A stretch of DNA of 64,000 nucleotides, from assembly GCF_000828635.1 (NCBI RefSeq), contig NZ_AP012547.1, forward strand, positions 3,720,001 to 3,784,000, in the 5' to 3' direction. A program made the position numbers and the translations under genes. Position 1 is the first letter of the stretch. Each line of letters opens with the position of its first letter. Origin of the DNA: Sulfuritalea hydrogenivorans sk43H (GTDB lineage: Bacteria; Pseudomonadota; Gammaproteobacteria; Burkholderiales; Rhodocyclaceae). Under the pieces are notes generated by a model that worked only from the letters and a program-made list of their open reading frames with translations, was not told the DNA's origin and did no database searches. Shown piece after piece: positions 56,940 through 64,000 of this stretch.

Positions 56940-57809
56940 ATGAAGCGATTGGTGATTGCCGTCTTTGCGGCGGTGGTTGGATTGGGCTTGATGGTTCCGG
57001 ATGCCGAAGCCCGGCGTCTGGGTGGCGGCAAGTCGGCCGGCATGCAGCGCCAGGCGACACCCGCTCCCACGGCACCGGCTGCGGCCGGCAAGCCTGCGGC
57101 CGCTCCGGCCGCAGCAGCGGCACCCGCGGCTGCGGCCAAGCCGGCCGGCATGAGCCGCTTCCTCGGCCCCCTGGCCGGCCTCGCCGCCGGTCTTGGCATC
57201 GCCGCGCTGCTGTCGCACTTCGGCCTCGGCGAAGGCATGGCCAACATGCTGCTGATTCTCGCACTGGGCATGGTGGCATTCTTCGTCATCCGCTGGCTCA
57301 TGAGCAAGCGCACTCCCCAAGCCGGCATGCAGTACGCCGGTGCCGGCCCCGGCAATGCCGCTCCGGCGAATTTCACGCCCGCTCGATTCGAAGGCTCGGG
57401 GGTCGGCGCTGGCGCTACGGTGGCCGCTGCTGCCGGAAACATCCCCGCCGATTTCGACGTGGAAGGTTTCCTGCGCCAGGCCAAGCTCAACTTCGTGCGC
57501 CTGCAGGCGGCCAACGACCGTGGCGACATGGACGACATCCGCGAGTTCACGGCGCCCGAGTTGTTCGCCGAGATCAAGCTGCAGCATCAGGAACGTGGCG
57601 GCCGCAACCAGGAAACCGACGTGATGCAATTGAACGCAGAACTGCTCGAAGTCGCTACCGAGGAAGGTCGCCACGTGGCCAGCGTGCATTTCTCCGGCCA
57701 GTTGCGTGAGGACAGCGGCACACCGGAAGCCTTCGCCGAAACCTGGCATCTGGTGAAGCCTACCGACGGCAGCCGCGGCTGGAACGTGGCCGGGATCCAG
57801 CAGGTCTGA
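56940..57809 (+). CDS. Tim44-like domain protein
   Basis: 289 residues: signal or anchor (VIAVFAAVVGLGLMVPDAEA), an Ala/Pro-rich stretch, two helices (about 75-125), then the Tim44-like domain (about 165-288; DVEGFLRQAKLNFVRLQAAN, LQHQERGGRNQETDVMQLNA). Bacterial Tim44-like proteins have no firm function; this position beside ubi genes is common in betaproteobacteria. A near-exact 20-base motif copy encodes VGAGATV in the linker before the domain. Confidence 0.85.
   Translation: MKRLVIAVFAAVVGLGLMVPDAEARRLGGGKSAGMQRQATPAPTAPAAAGKPAAAPAAAAAPAAAAKPAGMSRFLGPLAGLAAGLGIAALLSHFGLGEGMANMLLILALGMVAFFVIRWLMSKRTPQAGMQYAGAGPGNAAPANFTPARFEGSGVGAGATVAAAAGNIPADFDVEGFLRQAKLNFVRLQAANDRGDMDDIREFTAPELFAEIKLQHQERGGRNQETDVMQLNAELLEVATEEGRHVASVHFSGQLREDSGTPEAFAETWHLVKPTDGSRGWNVAGIQQV
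57402..57421 (+). repeat. dispersed 20-base motif, 17 of 18 fixed positions
   Basis: GTCGGCGCTGGCG-CT-ACGGT, sense in the Tim44-like gene, read as VGAGATV in the interdomain linker. Confidence 0.75.
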
Positions 57810-57856
57810 CGCTCGCCCGCGAAGCGGAATTCCCGGCGCGCAAAACGACCGTCACC

Positions 57857-58429
57857 ATGCAGCCCCTGCCCGCACCGCTGCTTGCAGCGATCAATCACCT
57901 GCTCGGGCAGGCCGCTTGGGCGCGGGAAAAGCTGGCGCCGTTTGCCGGACATGCCGCCCGGATAAAACTGCCGCCTTTCGAGGCGGCTTTTTTGATTGGT
58001 AGCGATGGATTCATTTCCGCACCCGCACCCGAGGCCGAGCTGGAGGTCAGCATTTCGCTGCCGGCTGCCACGCCGCTGCTGGCACTGCAGGGCAAGGAAG
58101 TGGTGATGCGGGCGGCACGCATCGAGGGTTCGGCGGAATTCGCCCAGACGCTGGCTTTCGTCATTCGCAACCTGCGCTGGGATGCGGAGGAGGATCTCTC
58201 GAAAGTCTTTGGCGACATCGCGGCCCATCGCATCGTGACCGGCACCCGCGAGTTTGTCGCCTGGCAACAGCAGGCGGCGCAGAACTTCGCCGAAAATCTC
58301 GCCGAGTACTTCACCGAAGAGCAGCCCATGATTGCACGCCAGGAGGATATCACCGGGTTTTCCGGCGATATCGATCGCCTGCGCGACGACGTCGCGCGAC
58401 TGGAAAAGCGGATACAAATGCTCGGCTGA
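57857..58429 (+). CDS. ubiJ: ubiquinone biosynthesis accessory factor UbiJ
   Basis: 190 residues: SCP2-like lipid-binding domain (about 20-130; GFISAPAPEAELEVSISLPA, VMRAARIEGSAEFAQTLAFV) and a C-terminal coiled segment (DIDRLRDDVARLEKRIQML), as in UbiJ. UbiJ organises late ubiquinone enzymes. ubiB, its usual downstream partner, is not next to it here. Confidence 0.88.
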   Translation: MQPLPAPLLAAINHLLGQAAWAREKLAPFAGHAARIKLPPFEAAFLIGSDGFISAPAPEAELEVSISLPAATPLLALQGKEVVMRAARIEGSAEFAQTLAFVIRNLRWDAEEDLSKVFGDIAAHRIVTGTREFVAWQQQAAQNFAENLAEYFTEEQPMIARQEDITGFSGDIDRLRDDVARLEKRIQMLG

Positions 58430-58522
58430 AGCTGGACTGATCGCCGCCTAAATTATTTTTATTGGCTCCTTCCAAACCGGGTGTGCACAATCACGCCTCA
58501 AACCAACCGGGAGGATATGTTC

Positions 58523-59086
58523 ATGAAAAAGCTGCTTTTTGTCGCTGCGACGCTGATCGCTCCGTTTGCCGCAACGCCGGCCCACGCCAACGACTCCGCG
58601 CTGCTCGACGAAGCACGCAAGGTGGCCACCACCTTGCCACCCAAGCTGCTCGTCGCCCTGCAGGAAGAAATCCGCAAGTCCGGAGCGGAAGGCGCGATTC
58701 CCGTCTGCAAGGACATGGCACCCAAAATGGCCGGCGAGATCTCGCAGCAGACCGGATGGAAGATCAAGCGCGTCAGCCTCAAGGCGCGCAACGACGCGCG
58801 GGCGATTCCCGATGAGTGGGAAAAGGCCGCACTGGAAGATTTCGACAAGCGCGCCGCCGCCGGCGAAGCGCCGGGCAAGCTGGAAAAGGGCGAGAAAGTC
58901 GGCAACGAATACCGCTTCGTCAAGGCGCTACCGGTGCAGGGCCTGTGCCTTAGCTGCCATGGCCCCGCCGACCAACTCAAGCCCGCAGTCCAGGCCGTAC
59001 TCAGCCAGCATTACCCCAACGACAAGGCCACCGGCTATTCGGAAGGCCAGATCCGCGGCGTGATCAGCGTGCGCAAGGGGCTCTGA
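58523..59086 (+). CDS. Tll0287-like periplasmic c-type haem protein (DUF3365)
   Basis: 187 residues: signal peptide MKKLLFVAATLIAPFAATPA, then a DUF3365-type sensor fold (SGAEGAIPVCKDMAPKMAGE, VSLKARNDARAIPDEWEKAA) with a c-type haem motif CLSCHG in VQGLCLSCHGPADQL and GQIRGVISVRK at the end. Likely a periplasmic redox or gas sensor. Start at ATG 58523, eight bases from GGGAGG; ATG 58517 is too close to it. The AT-rich upstream gap probably holds its own promoter. Confidence 0.88.
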   Translation: MKKLLFVAATLIAPFAATPAHANDSALLDEARKVATTLPPKLLVALQEEIRKSGAEGAIPVCKDMAPKMAGEISQQTGWKIKRVSLKARNDARAIPDEWEKAALEDFDKRAAAGEAPGKLEKGEKVGNEYRFVKALPVQGLCLSCHGPADQLKPAVQAVLSQHYPNDKATGYSEGQIRGVISVRKGL

Positions 59087-59101
59087 GCGCGCAGGTTTGA
59101 A

Positions 59102-59128
59102 GCCACCTGAGCTCACGCCTCAGGTGGC
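59102..59128. terminator. stem-loop between convergent genes
   Basis: GCCACCTGAG-CTCACGC-CTCAGGTGGC, perfect 10-base arms, no T-run. Its right arm holds the stop of the convergent gene. Confidence 0.55.
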
Positions 59129-59650
59129 GAGGGCAATACTGTAGCCCGCGGGCCGGGCAGCCTCGAGTGCAAGCAGGCGGTTGTAGATTTCTGCGGGCGG
59201 GGTTCCCTTGGCCTTCTCGAATTCATACAAGGCTATTCGCGCCAGGCGCGATTGCTCGAGTTCGGACTGTGCCCTGGCGATGCCTGCCGCATTGATCGCC
59301 GGCGAGCTTCCGCCGGCAAAGCGGGACGCCGCCAGATCGCCGTAGGCCTTCGCGGGAACCACCACCACCTCGCGGCGATAGGCCATCTCGTGCGCCAATC
59401 GCGCGGCGAGTTCGGCATCTTCGCCGAGCGCCTTGAGCGTGGCCGCCTGTTGCTGCTCGAGTTCCGCTGCGCGCTGCAACTGGCGCACGGCCTCGGCGCT
59501 GATGCTGACATCATCGGCCGCCAGCGTCGCCTCGACCTGTTCCGCAGCCGGCTTCGCCGGCGGCAAAGGGCCGGAAGAACTTGCCGGCGTAGCGGCAGAT
59601 TGTGTAGCGAACTGGTCAAGAGACCGGGTCAAATCCCCCAGACGGACCAT
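59120..59650 (-). CDS. protein of unknown function
   Basis: 176 residues, no signal peptide. Ala/Ser/Pro-rich N-terminus, then ADDVSISAEAVRQLQRAAEL and a helical middle (LAARLAHEMAYRREVVVVPA). The DVSIS-x-EA pattern is found in flagellar-linked and filament-associated small proteins, but the evidence is thin. Start ATG 59650. Isolated between the haem protein and a MITE-like repeat. Confidence 0.55.
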   Translation of the reverse strand: MVRLGDLTRSLDQFATQSAATPASSSGPLPPAKPAAEQVEATLAADDVSISAEAVRQLQRAAELEQQQAATLKALGEDAELAARLAHEMAYRREVVVVPAKAYGDLAASRFAGGSSPAINAAGIARAQSELEQSRLARIALYEFEKAKGTPPAEIYNRLLALEAARPAGYSIALAT

Positions 59651-59706
59651 CGGACACCCCGAAAAATGGAAGTGTCCGACTCATTGCAAGCATCAGGCCA
59701 GCACCG

Positions 59707-59903
59707 TTAATGTGAAGCGCCGTGTTCGAAGGCTCCGGTAATGGACGCGCGCAGCGCGCCGATTAATAACCCCCCCCGTGAGGGGCGAGGCGGGAATTCG
59801 CGACGCATGCGTCGCGCCGCCGCAGCCGGCTGGCTGTGCAAAGCCGGCCGTGGGCCGCGTAGCGGAAGGGGGGCGGGCGACCAATTCGCCTTTAGCGTGT
59901 TTC
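59707..59903 (-). repeat. MITE-like element, copy 3 (inverted)
   Basis: Read on the minus strand: GAAACACGCTAAAGGCGAATTG, GTCGCCCGCCCC, CAGCCGGCTGCGGCGGCGCG, CTCACGGGGGGGGTTATTAA, CGCGCGTCCATTACC and CTTCACATTAA. Matches copies 1 and 2 in order. It sits directly behind the 3' end of the NodT-like gene, separated by a hairpin. Confidence 0.8.
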
Positions 59904-59910
59904 TTCTTCG

Positions 59911-59935
59911 GCGGATGGCACTCGGTGCCATCCGC
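59911..59935 (-). terminator. perfect hairpin after the NodT-like gene
   Basis: GCGGATGGCAC-TCG-GTGCCATCCGC, 11-base perfect arms, one base after the stop of the outer-membrane gene. No T-run. It may terminate the RND operon or belong to the MITE-like repeat, since CATCCGC also precedes copy 2. Confidence 0.55.
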
Positions 59936-59936
59936 G

Positions 59937-61340
59937 TTAAGAGGGCTTTGCCTCCGCCACGCCGCCACCCAGCGCCTTGTAGAAACTTGCGGCCGTCGCC
60001 AGCAACTGCCGCCGTACCGCCAGCGCCGACTGTTGCGCGGCAAAATGTTCGCGCTGGGCATCGAGCAGTTCGAGATGGCTGGAAACGCCGGCCTGGTAGC
60101 GCGCCTCGACAATCTTCAGGCGCTGGCCCTGTGCGGCAACATTGGCTTCCTGCGCCTGAAGCTGTTCGGCCAGCTGGCTGCGCGCCGCCAGCAGGTCGGC
60201 AATTTCGCGGAAGGCCAGCTGGATGCTCTTCTCATACTCGGCCACGGCGATGTTCTTGCGCGCCTTTGCCAGATCGACGTTGTCGGTGCTGCGCCCGGCA
60301 TCGAACAGCGGCAGGCGCAAGACCGGCGTGAAACTCCAGGCACCGCTGCCGGCATCGAACAACCCGGAGAGACCCCTGCTGGCAGTTCCGGCGGCGGCCG
60401 TCAGCAGGATCTTCGGCAGGAAGGCGGCGCGCGCGGCGCCGATGTTGGCATTGGCCGCAATCAATTTCTGCTCGGCGGCCAGCACGTCCGGACGGGCCAG
60501 CAGGATTTCCGCCGGCAGGCCCACCGCGACGTCGGCAACCAAGCCCTGTTGCGCCAGCTTGCCGCCCCCGGCCGCCGCCGGTGAACTGCCCACCAGCAGA
60601 CGCAAGGCGTTTTCCGCCGCCGCATGGCTGCGCGCCAGATTGGCGACTTCCGCGCGCGCATTCTGGAAGGCGCCGTCGGCTTGCAGAAAATCGAGGTCGC
60701 CGGCCAAGCCGACGTCGCGGCGGCGCGCGACCAGAGTGCGGGTTTCTTCGCGGCTCTTCCGGGTGGCCTGCGCCAGCTCAAGCCGCTCGCCAAGTTCCAG
60801 CAGGCTGAAATACGCATTGGCGACGTCGGCAATCAACGACAGGCGGAAGGCCTGGTGCGCAAAGTCGCTGGCCAGGAAATTGGCGCGCCCGGCATCATCG
60901 AGGCTCTTCACCCGTCCCCAGAAATCCAGCTCGAACGAAGCCACCGCCAGATTGACGTCGTAACGCTGGCTGTTCTGCTGGCGGCCGGTGCCGGACAGAT
61001 CCGCCGGCGTCAGCGATGCCGCGCGTTGCGCGGCAAGATCCACGGTCGGAAACCGGTCGGCGCGGGCAATGCCCGCCAGCGCACGGGCCTCATCGACACG
61101 CCCGATGGCGATGCGCAGATCGCGGTTGTGTTCCAGCGCCGCGGCGATCAGGCCCTGCAAGTGCGCATCGGGGAAAAATGCGCGCCAGTCGGTGCCGAAC
61201 GGCGCGCCTTTCGCCGTATCGCCAGCGCCGACTGTCATCGGCCAGGCAGTCGGCACCGGCGCCGCGGGCCGCTGGTAATCGGGAGTGAACGAACAGCCGG
61301 CCGCGGCAAGGGCAATGGCGAGAGGAAGGAATTTACGCAT
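59937..61340 (-). CDS. NodT-family outer-membrane efflux lipoprotein
   Basis: 467 residues: lipoprotein signal (LPLAIALAAAGCSFTPDYQR), two OEP/TolC-like repeats (helical barrels; RADRFPTVDLAAQRAASLTP, AGNARAAFLPK-type segments such as IGAARAAFLPKILLTAAAGT). Outer-membrane channel of the tripartite RND pump encoded upstream; its start overlaps the pump stop by eight bases. It contains two exact 20-base motif copies (60011, 61213), read as SALAVRR and VGAGDTA. Confidence 0.93.
   Translation of the reverse strand: MRKFLPLAIALAAAGCSFTPDYQRPAAPVPTAWPMTVGAGDTAKGAPFGTDWRAFFPDAHLQGLIAAALEHNRDLRIAIGRVDEARALAGIARADRFPTVDLAAQRAASLTPADLSGTGRQQNSQRYDVNLAVASFELDFWGRVKSLDDAGRANFLASDFAHQAFRLSLIADVANAYFSLLELGERLELAQATRKSREETRTLVARRRDVGLAGDLDFLQADGAFQNARAEVANLARSHAAAENALRLLVGSSPAAAGGGKLAQQGLVADVAVGLPAEILLARPDVLAAEQKLIAANANIGAARAAFLPKILLTAAAGTASRGLSGLFDAGSGAWSFTPVLRLPLFDAGRSTDNVDLAKARKNIAVAEYEKSIQLAFREIADLLAARSQLAEQLQAQEANVAAQGQRLKIVEARYQAGVSSHLELLDAQREHFAAQQSALAVRRQLLATAASFYKALGGGVAEAKPS
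60011..60030 (-). repeat. dispersed 20-base motif, exact copy
   Basis: Minus-strand GTCGGCGCTGGCG-GT-ACGGC in the NodT-like gene near its C-terminus, read as SALAVRR. Confidence 0.85.
61213..61232 (-). repeat. dispersed 20-base motif, exact copy
   Basis: Minus-strand GTCGGCGCTGGCG-AT-ACGGC in the NodT-like gene, read as VGAGDTA shortly after the lipoprotein signal. Confidence 0.85.
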
Positions 61341-64000
61341 CGTGCTTCTCCTCGTGGTGGCGGGCGTGACCAGGGAAGATTCGCCGCACCACCACGAAAA
61401 ATACCGGGACCAGGAACACCGCGAGCAGCGTCGCGGCGAACATGCCGCCGATCACGCCGGTGCCGATGGCATGGCGGCTGTTGGCGCCGGCGCCGGTGGA
61501 CACCGCCAGCGGCAGCACGCCGAACATGAAGGCAATCGAAGTCATCAGGATCGGCCGGAAACGCAGGCGGCAGGCTTCGAGCGTGGCTTCGATCAGATCC
61601 TTTCCCTGCTCCTGCAGCTCGCGCGCAAACTCGATGATCAGGATCGCGTTCTTCGCCGAGAGGCCGATGATGGCGATCAGGCCGACCTTGAAATACACGT
61701 CGTTGGGCAGGCCGCGCAGCGTCACCGCCAGCACCGCGCCGAAGATGCCCAGGGGCACCACCAGCATCACCGCGAAGGGAATCGACCAGCTCTCATAGAG
61801 TGCAGCGAGGCAGAGGAAAACCACGATCAGCGAAACGGCGAAAAGGAAGGGCGCCTGGGTGCCGGAAAGCCGCTCCTCGAAGGAACTGCCCGACCATTCG
61901 AAGCCGATGCCGGGCGGCAGCTTGGCGGCAACATCCTCCATCGCCGCCAGCGCATCGCCGGTTGAACGCCCGGGCGCCGGATTGCCCGCAATCTTCATCG
62001 AAGGCAGGCCGTTGTAGCGGTCGAGCTTGGGACTGCCGACGATCCACTGCGCCGTGGCGATTTCGGCCAGCGGAATCATGTCGCCGCGCGCATTCTTGAT
62101 CGGCAGCTGCAACAAGTCTTCCGGCGTGCGCCGGGTGTCGGCCTCGGCCTGCATCTGCACGCGCAGGATGCGGCCTTCGCGCACGAAATCGTTGATGTAG
62201 GCCGTGCCCAGTGTCGCCTGCAGGGTGTCGTTAAGATCGCCCAGATCGATGCCCAGCGCGCGCGCCTTGACCCGGTCCACGGTGAGGAAGACCTGCGGGC
62301 CGGCCTCCTGCCCTTCCGGACGCACCCCGGCCAATGCCGGATTTTGTCCGGCCAGACCGAGCGCCATGTTGCGCGCTTCGAGCAGCTTGTCGCGGCCGAG
62401 GCCGCCGCGATCCTGCAGGCGGAAATCGAAACCGCCGACGGCGGCCAGTTCCGGAATCGGCGGCACGTTGATGGCGAAGATCATGGCCTGCTTGATGCGG
62501 AAGAAAGCCATGTTGGCGCGCTGCACCACCGACTCGGCGCTGTTCTCCTTGTTCGGCCGCTCGTCCCAGCTCTTGAGGCGGACGAAGGTAATGGCGGCGT
62601 TCTGGCCGCGTCCGAAAAAGGAGAAACCGAGCACGCCGATCACGTGGGCAACTTCCTTCTGCGCCAGGTAGTGTTTCTCGACGGTTTCGAGAACTTCGAG
62701 GCTGCGCTCGCGCGTCGCGCCCGAGGGAAGTTGGACGATGCTGAGGAAGTAACCCTGGTCTTCGCTCGGCAGGAAGCTGCCGGGCAGCTTGGCAAAGAAC
62801 CAGCCGGTGGCCGCCAGAATCGCGGCATAGACCACCAGCCAGCGCCCGGGCTTGCCCAGCATGCGCCGCGTGGTACCGATGTAGCGATTCACGGTGGCGG
62901 CAAAGAAGCGGTTGAACCAGCCGAAGAAGCCGCTGTGCGGCATCACGTCGTCGGCGCCGGGCTCATGCTTGAGCAGCGTCGCACAAAGCGCGGGCGTCAG
63001 CGTCAGTGCCATGAAGGCCGAAAAGACCATGGTCAGGATCAGCGTCACGGCGAACTGGCGGTAGATCGCGCCGACCGAACCGCCGAAAAACAGCAGGGGC
63101 ACGAACACCGCCGTCAGCACCACCGTGATGGCGATGATGGCGTTGATGATCTGCCCCATGGCCTTGCGTGTCGCGTCGCGCGGACTGAGGCCTTCCTCGC
63201 TCATGATGCGCTCGACGTTCTCGATCACGACGATGGCATCGTCCACCACGATGGCGATCGCCAGCACCATCGCGAACAGCGTCAGCACGTTGATCGAATA
63301 GCCGAGCACATAGAGGCCGATCATGGCGCCGAACAGCGAGACCGGCACGACCACCGTCGGAATGAAGGTGGCGCGCACGTTTTCGAGGAACAAATACATC
63401 ACCAGCACCACCAGGATCATGGCTTCGATCAGGGTCTTGACCACTTCGCGGATCGAGATGTCGACAAAGGTAGAGGTGTCGTAGGGCACCATCCAGGAAA
63501 TGCTGGGCGGGAAATATTTTGCCAGTTCGGTCATTCGCGCATTGACCGCCTTGGCCGTGTCGAGCGCATTGGCGCCCGGCGCCATGCGCACGGCAATCGC
63601 GGCCGTGGGCTGCCCATCGACGCGGGCCGCGATGTTGTAATCCTGTGCGCCCAGCTCGACGCGGGCGACATCCTTGACGCGTACCGTGGCGCCGCGACCG
63701 TCGCTCCTGATGATGACGTTGCCGAATTGCTCCGGAGTCGCGAGGCGGCCCTGGGTGATGATCGTCGCCGCGTATTCCTGCCCCGGCACGGCCGGCACCT
63801 GGCCGAGCTCGCCGGTGGCGATCTGCGCGTTCTGGGCGCGCACCGCCTTCGCCACGTCGGCGGGAGTCAGGCCGAATGCCGTCAAACGCTCGGGCTTGAG
63901 CCATAGCCGCATCGAATACTCGGTACCGAACAGGATGGCCTCGCCCACGCCCGGAGTGCGGCGGATGCTTTCCAGCACGTTGGCGGCGGCATAACTGCCC
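61333..64000 (-). CDS. RND multidrug efflux permease, AcrB/MexB (HAE1) type, N-terminus beyond window
   Basis: About 889 C-terminal residues are visible; the frame is open to the window end (SYAAANVLESIRRTPGVGEA). The proton-relay aspartates are in TM4 (AIVVDDAIVVIENVERIM), and PSISWMVPYDTSTFVDISI and TASIAFMFGVLPL-type (LMTSIAFMFGVLPLAVSTGA) segments mark HAE1 pumps. Drug/proton antiporter spanning the inner membrane, working with a periplasmic adaptor (presumably upstream, outside the window) and the NodT-like channel. Ends EEKHDA. Confidence 0.94.
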   Translation of the reverse strand, partial: GSYAAANVLESIRRTPGVGEAILFGTEYSMRLWLKPERLTAFGLTPADVAKAVRAQNAQIATGELGQVPAVPGQEYAATIITQGRLATPEQFGNVIIRSDGRGATVRVKDVARVELGAQDYNIAARVDGQPTAAIAVRMAPGANALDTAKAVNARMTELAKYFPPSISWMVPYDTSTFVDISIREVVKTLIEAMILVVLVMYLFLENVRATFIPTVVVPVSLFGAMIGLYVLGYSINVLTLFAMVLAIAIVVDDAIVVIENVERIMSEEGLSPRDATRKAMGQIINAIIAITVVLTAVFVPLLFFGGSVGAIYRQFAVTLILTMVFSAFMALTLTPALCATLLKHEPGADDVMPHSGFFGWFNRFFAATVNRYIGTTRRMLGKPGRWLVVYAAILAATGWFFAKLPGSFLPSEDQGYFLSIVQLPSGATRERSLEVLETVEKHYLAQKEVAHVIGVLGFSFFGRGQNAAITFVRLKSWDERPNKENSAESVVQRANMAFFRIKQAMIFAINVPPIPELAAVGGFDFRLQDRGGLGRDKLLEARNMALGLAGQNPALAGVRPEGQEAGPQVFLTVDRVKARALGIDLGDLNDTLQATLGTAYINDFVREGRILRVQMQAEADTRRTPEDLLQLPIKNARGDMIPLAEIATAQWIVGSPKLDRYNGLPSMKIAGNPAPGRSTGDALAAMEDVAAKLPPGIGFEWSGSSFEERLSGTQAPFLFAVSLIVVFLCLAALYESWSIPFAVMLVVPLGIFGAVLAVTLRGLPNDVYFKVGLIAIIGLSAKNAILIIEFARELQEQGKDLIEATLEACRLRFRPILMTSIAFMFGVLPLAVSTGAGANSRHAIGTGVIGGMFAATLLAVFLVPVFFVVVRRIFPGHARHHEEKHDA

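Overview
The window reads as a contiguous chromosomal stretch of a GC-rich betaproteobacterium. Order Rhodocyclales or a close relative (Sterolibacterium/Sulfuritalea-like) is my inference. It rests on the gene content: DUF1840, DUF2905, a DUF3683/FAD/Fe-S fused oxidoreductase, DUF971 next to ubiE, a Tim44-like protein between ubiE and ubiJ, and many c-di-GMP proteins. No rRNA, tRNA, CRISPR array, transposase or phage gene was seen. About 60 protein genes are supported, often with 1-8 base overlaps between neighbours.

Layout. 0-9 kb: two tandem DsrE-like periplasmic proteins, an FAD oxidoreductase, a thioredoxin-like/MFS/enoyl-CoA hydratase operon, a periplasmic binding protein coupled to a GGDEF-EAL sensor, and a divergent pair of rhodaneses. 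9-20 kb: housekeeping genes (metH, cca, lytic transglycosylase, NDUFA9-like reductase, 5-formyl-THF cyclo-ligase) among small conserved unknowns. 20-24.5 kb: an HDOD protein, a PAS-PAS-GGDEF-EAL protein and a PatB-type C-S lyase.

24.6-30.8 kb is the most unusual part. A lipoprotein resembling the curli secretion channel CsgG/HfaB, with extra C-terminal domains, is followed by nine small exported proteins. At least four of these share a glycine/asparagine-rich repeat (A-x-A-x-G-x-x-N-x-A-x-N-x-A-G-x-I). The group also holds an OmpA-domain protein and a secreted HExxH protein, and ends at a strong terminator. I read it as a candidate CsgG-dependent surface-fibre or matrix system. 30.9-41.6 kb runs in the opposite direction and encodes two caspase-fold proteins (one with an N-terminal beta-propeller), FecR-like and OmpA-like proteins, a glycine-zipper lipoprotein, a lipoprotein hydrolase, an outer-membrane beta-barrel and a CHASE2-guanylate/adenylate cyclase. 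This is an envelope signalling/proteolysis block beside the putative fibre locus.

41.6-64 kb: ilvA, a DedA-like and a MATE protein, a LemA-TPM-TPM operon, the 1261-residue FAD/Fe-S oxidoreductase, phoBR with a Pho box, DUF971-ubiE-tim44-ubiJ, a Tll0287-like c-type haem protein, and the 3' part of an RND efflux operon cut by the window end.

Two repeat families overlay these genes. One is a 20-base motif, GTCGGCGCTGGCGNNACGGC, in about twenty copies (ten exact outside the NN), nearly all inside coding sequence and in several reading frames on both strands. The other is a MITE-like element of about 200 bases in three copies at 23.2, 56.7 and 59.7 kb, whose ends abut or supply stop codons of flanking genes.
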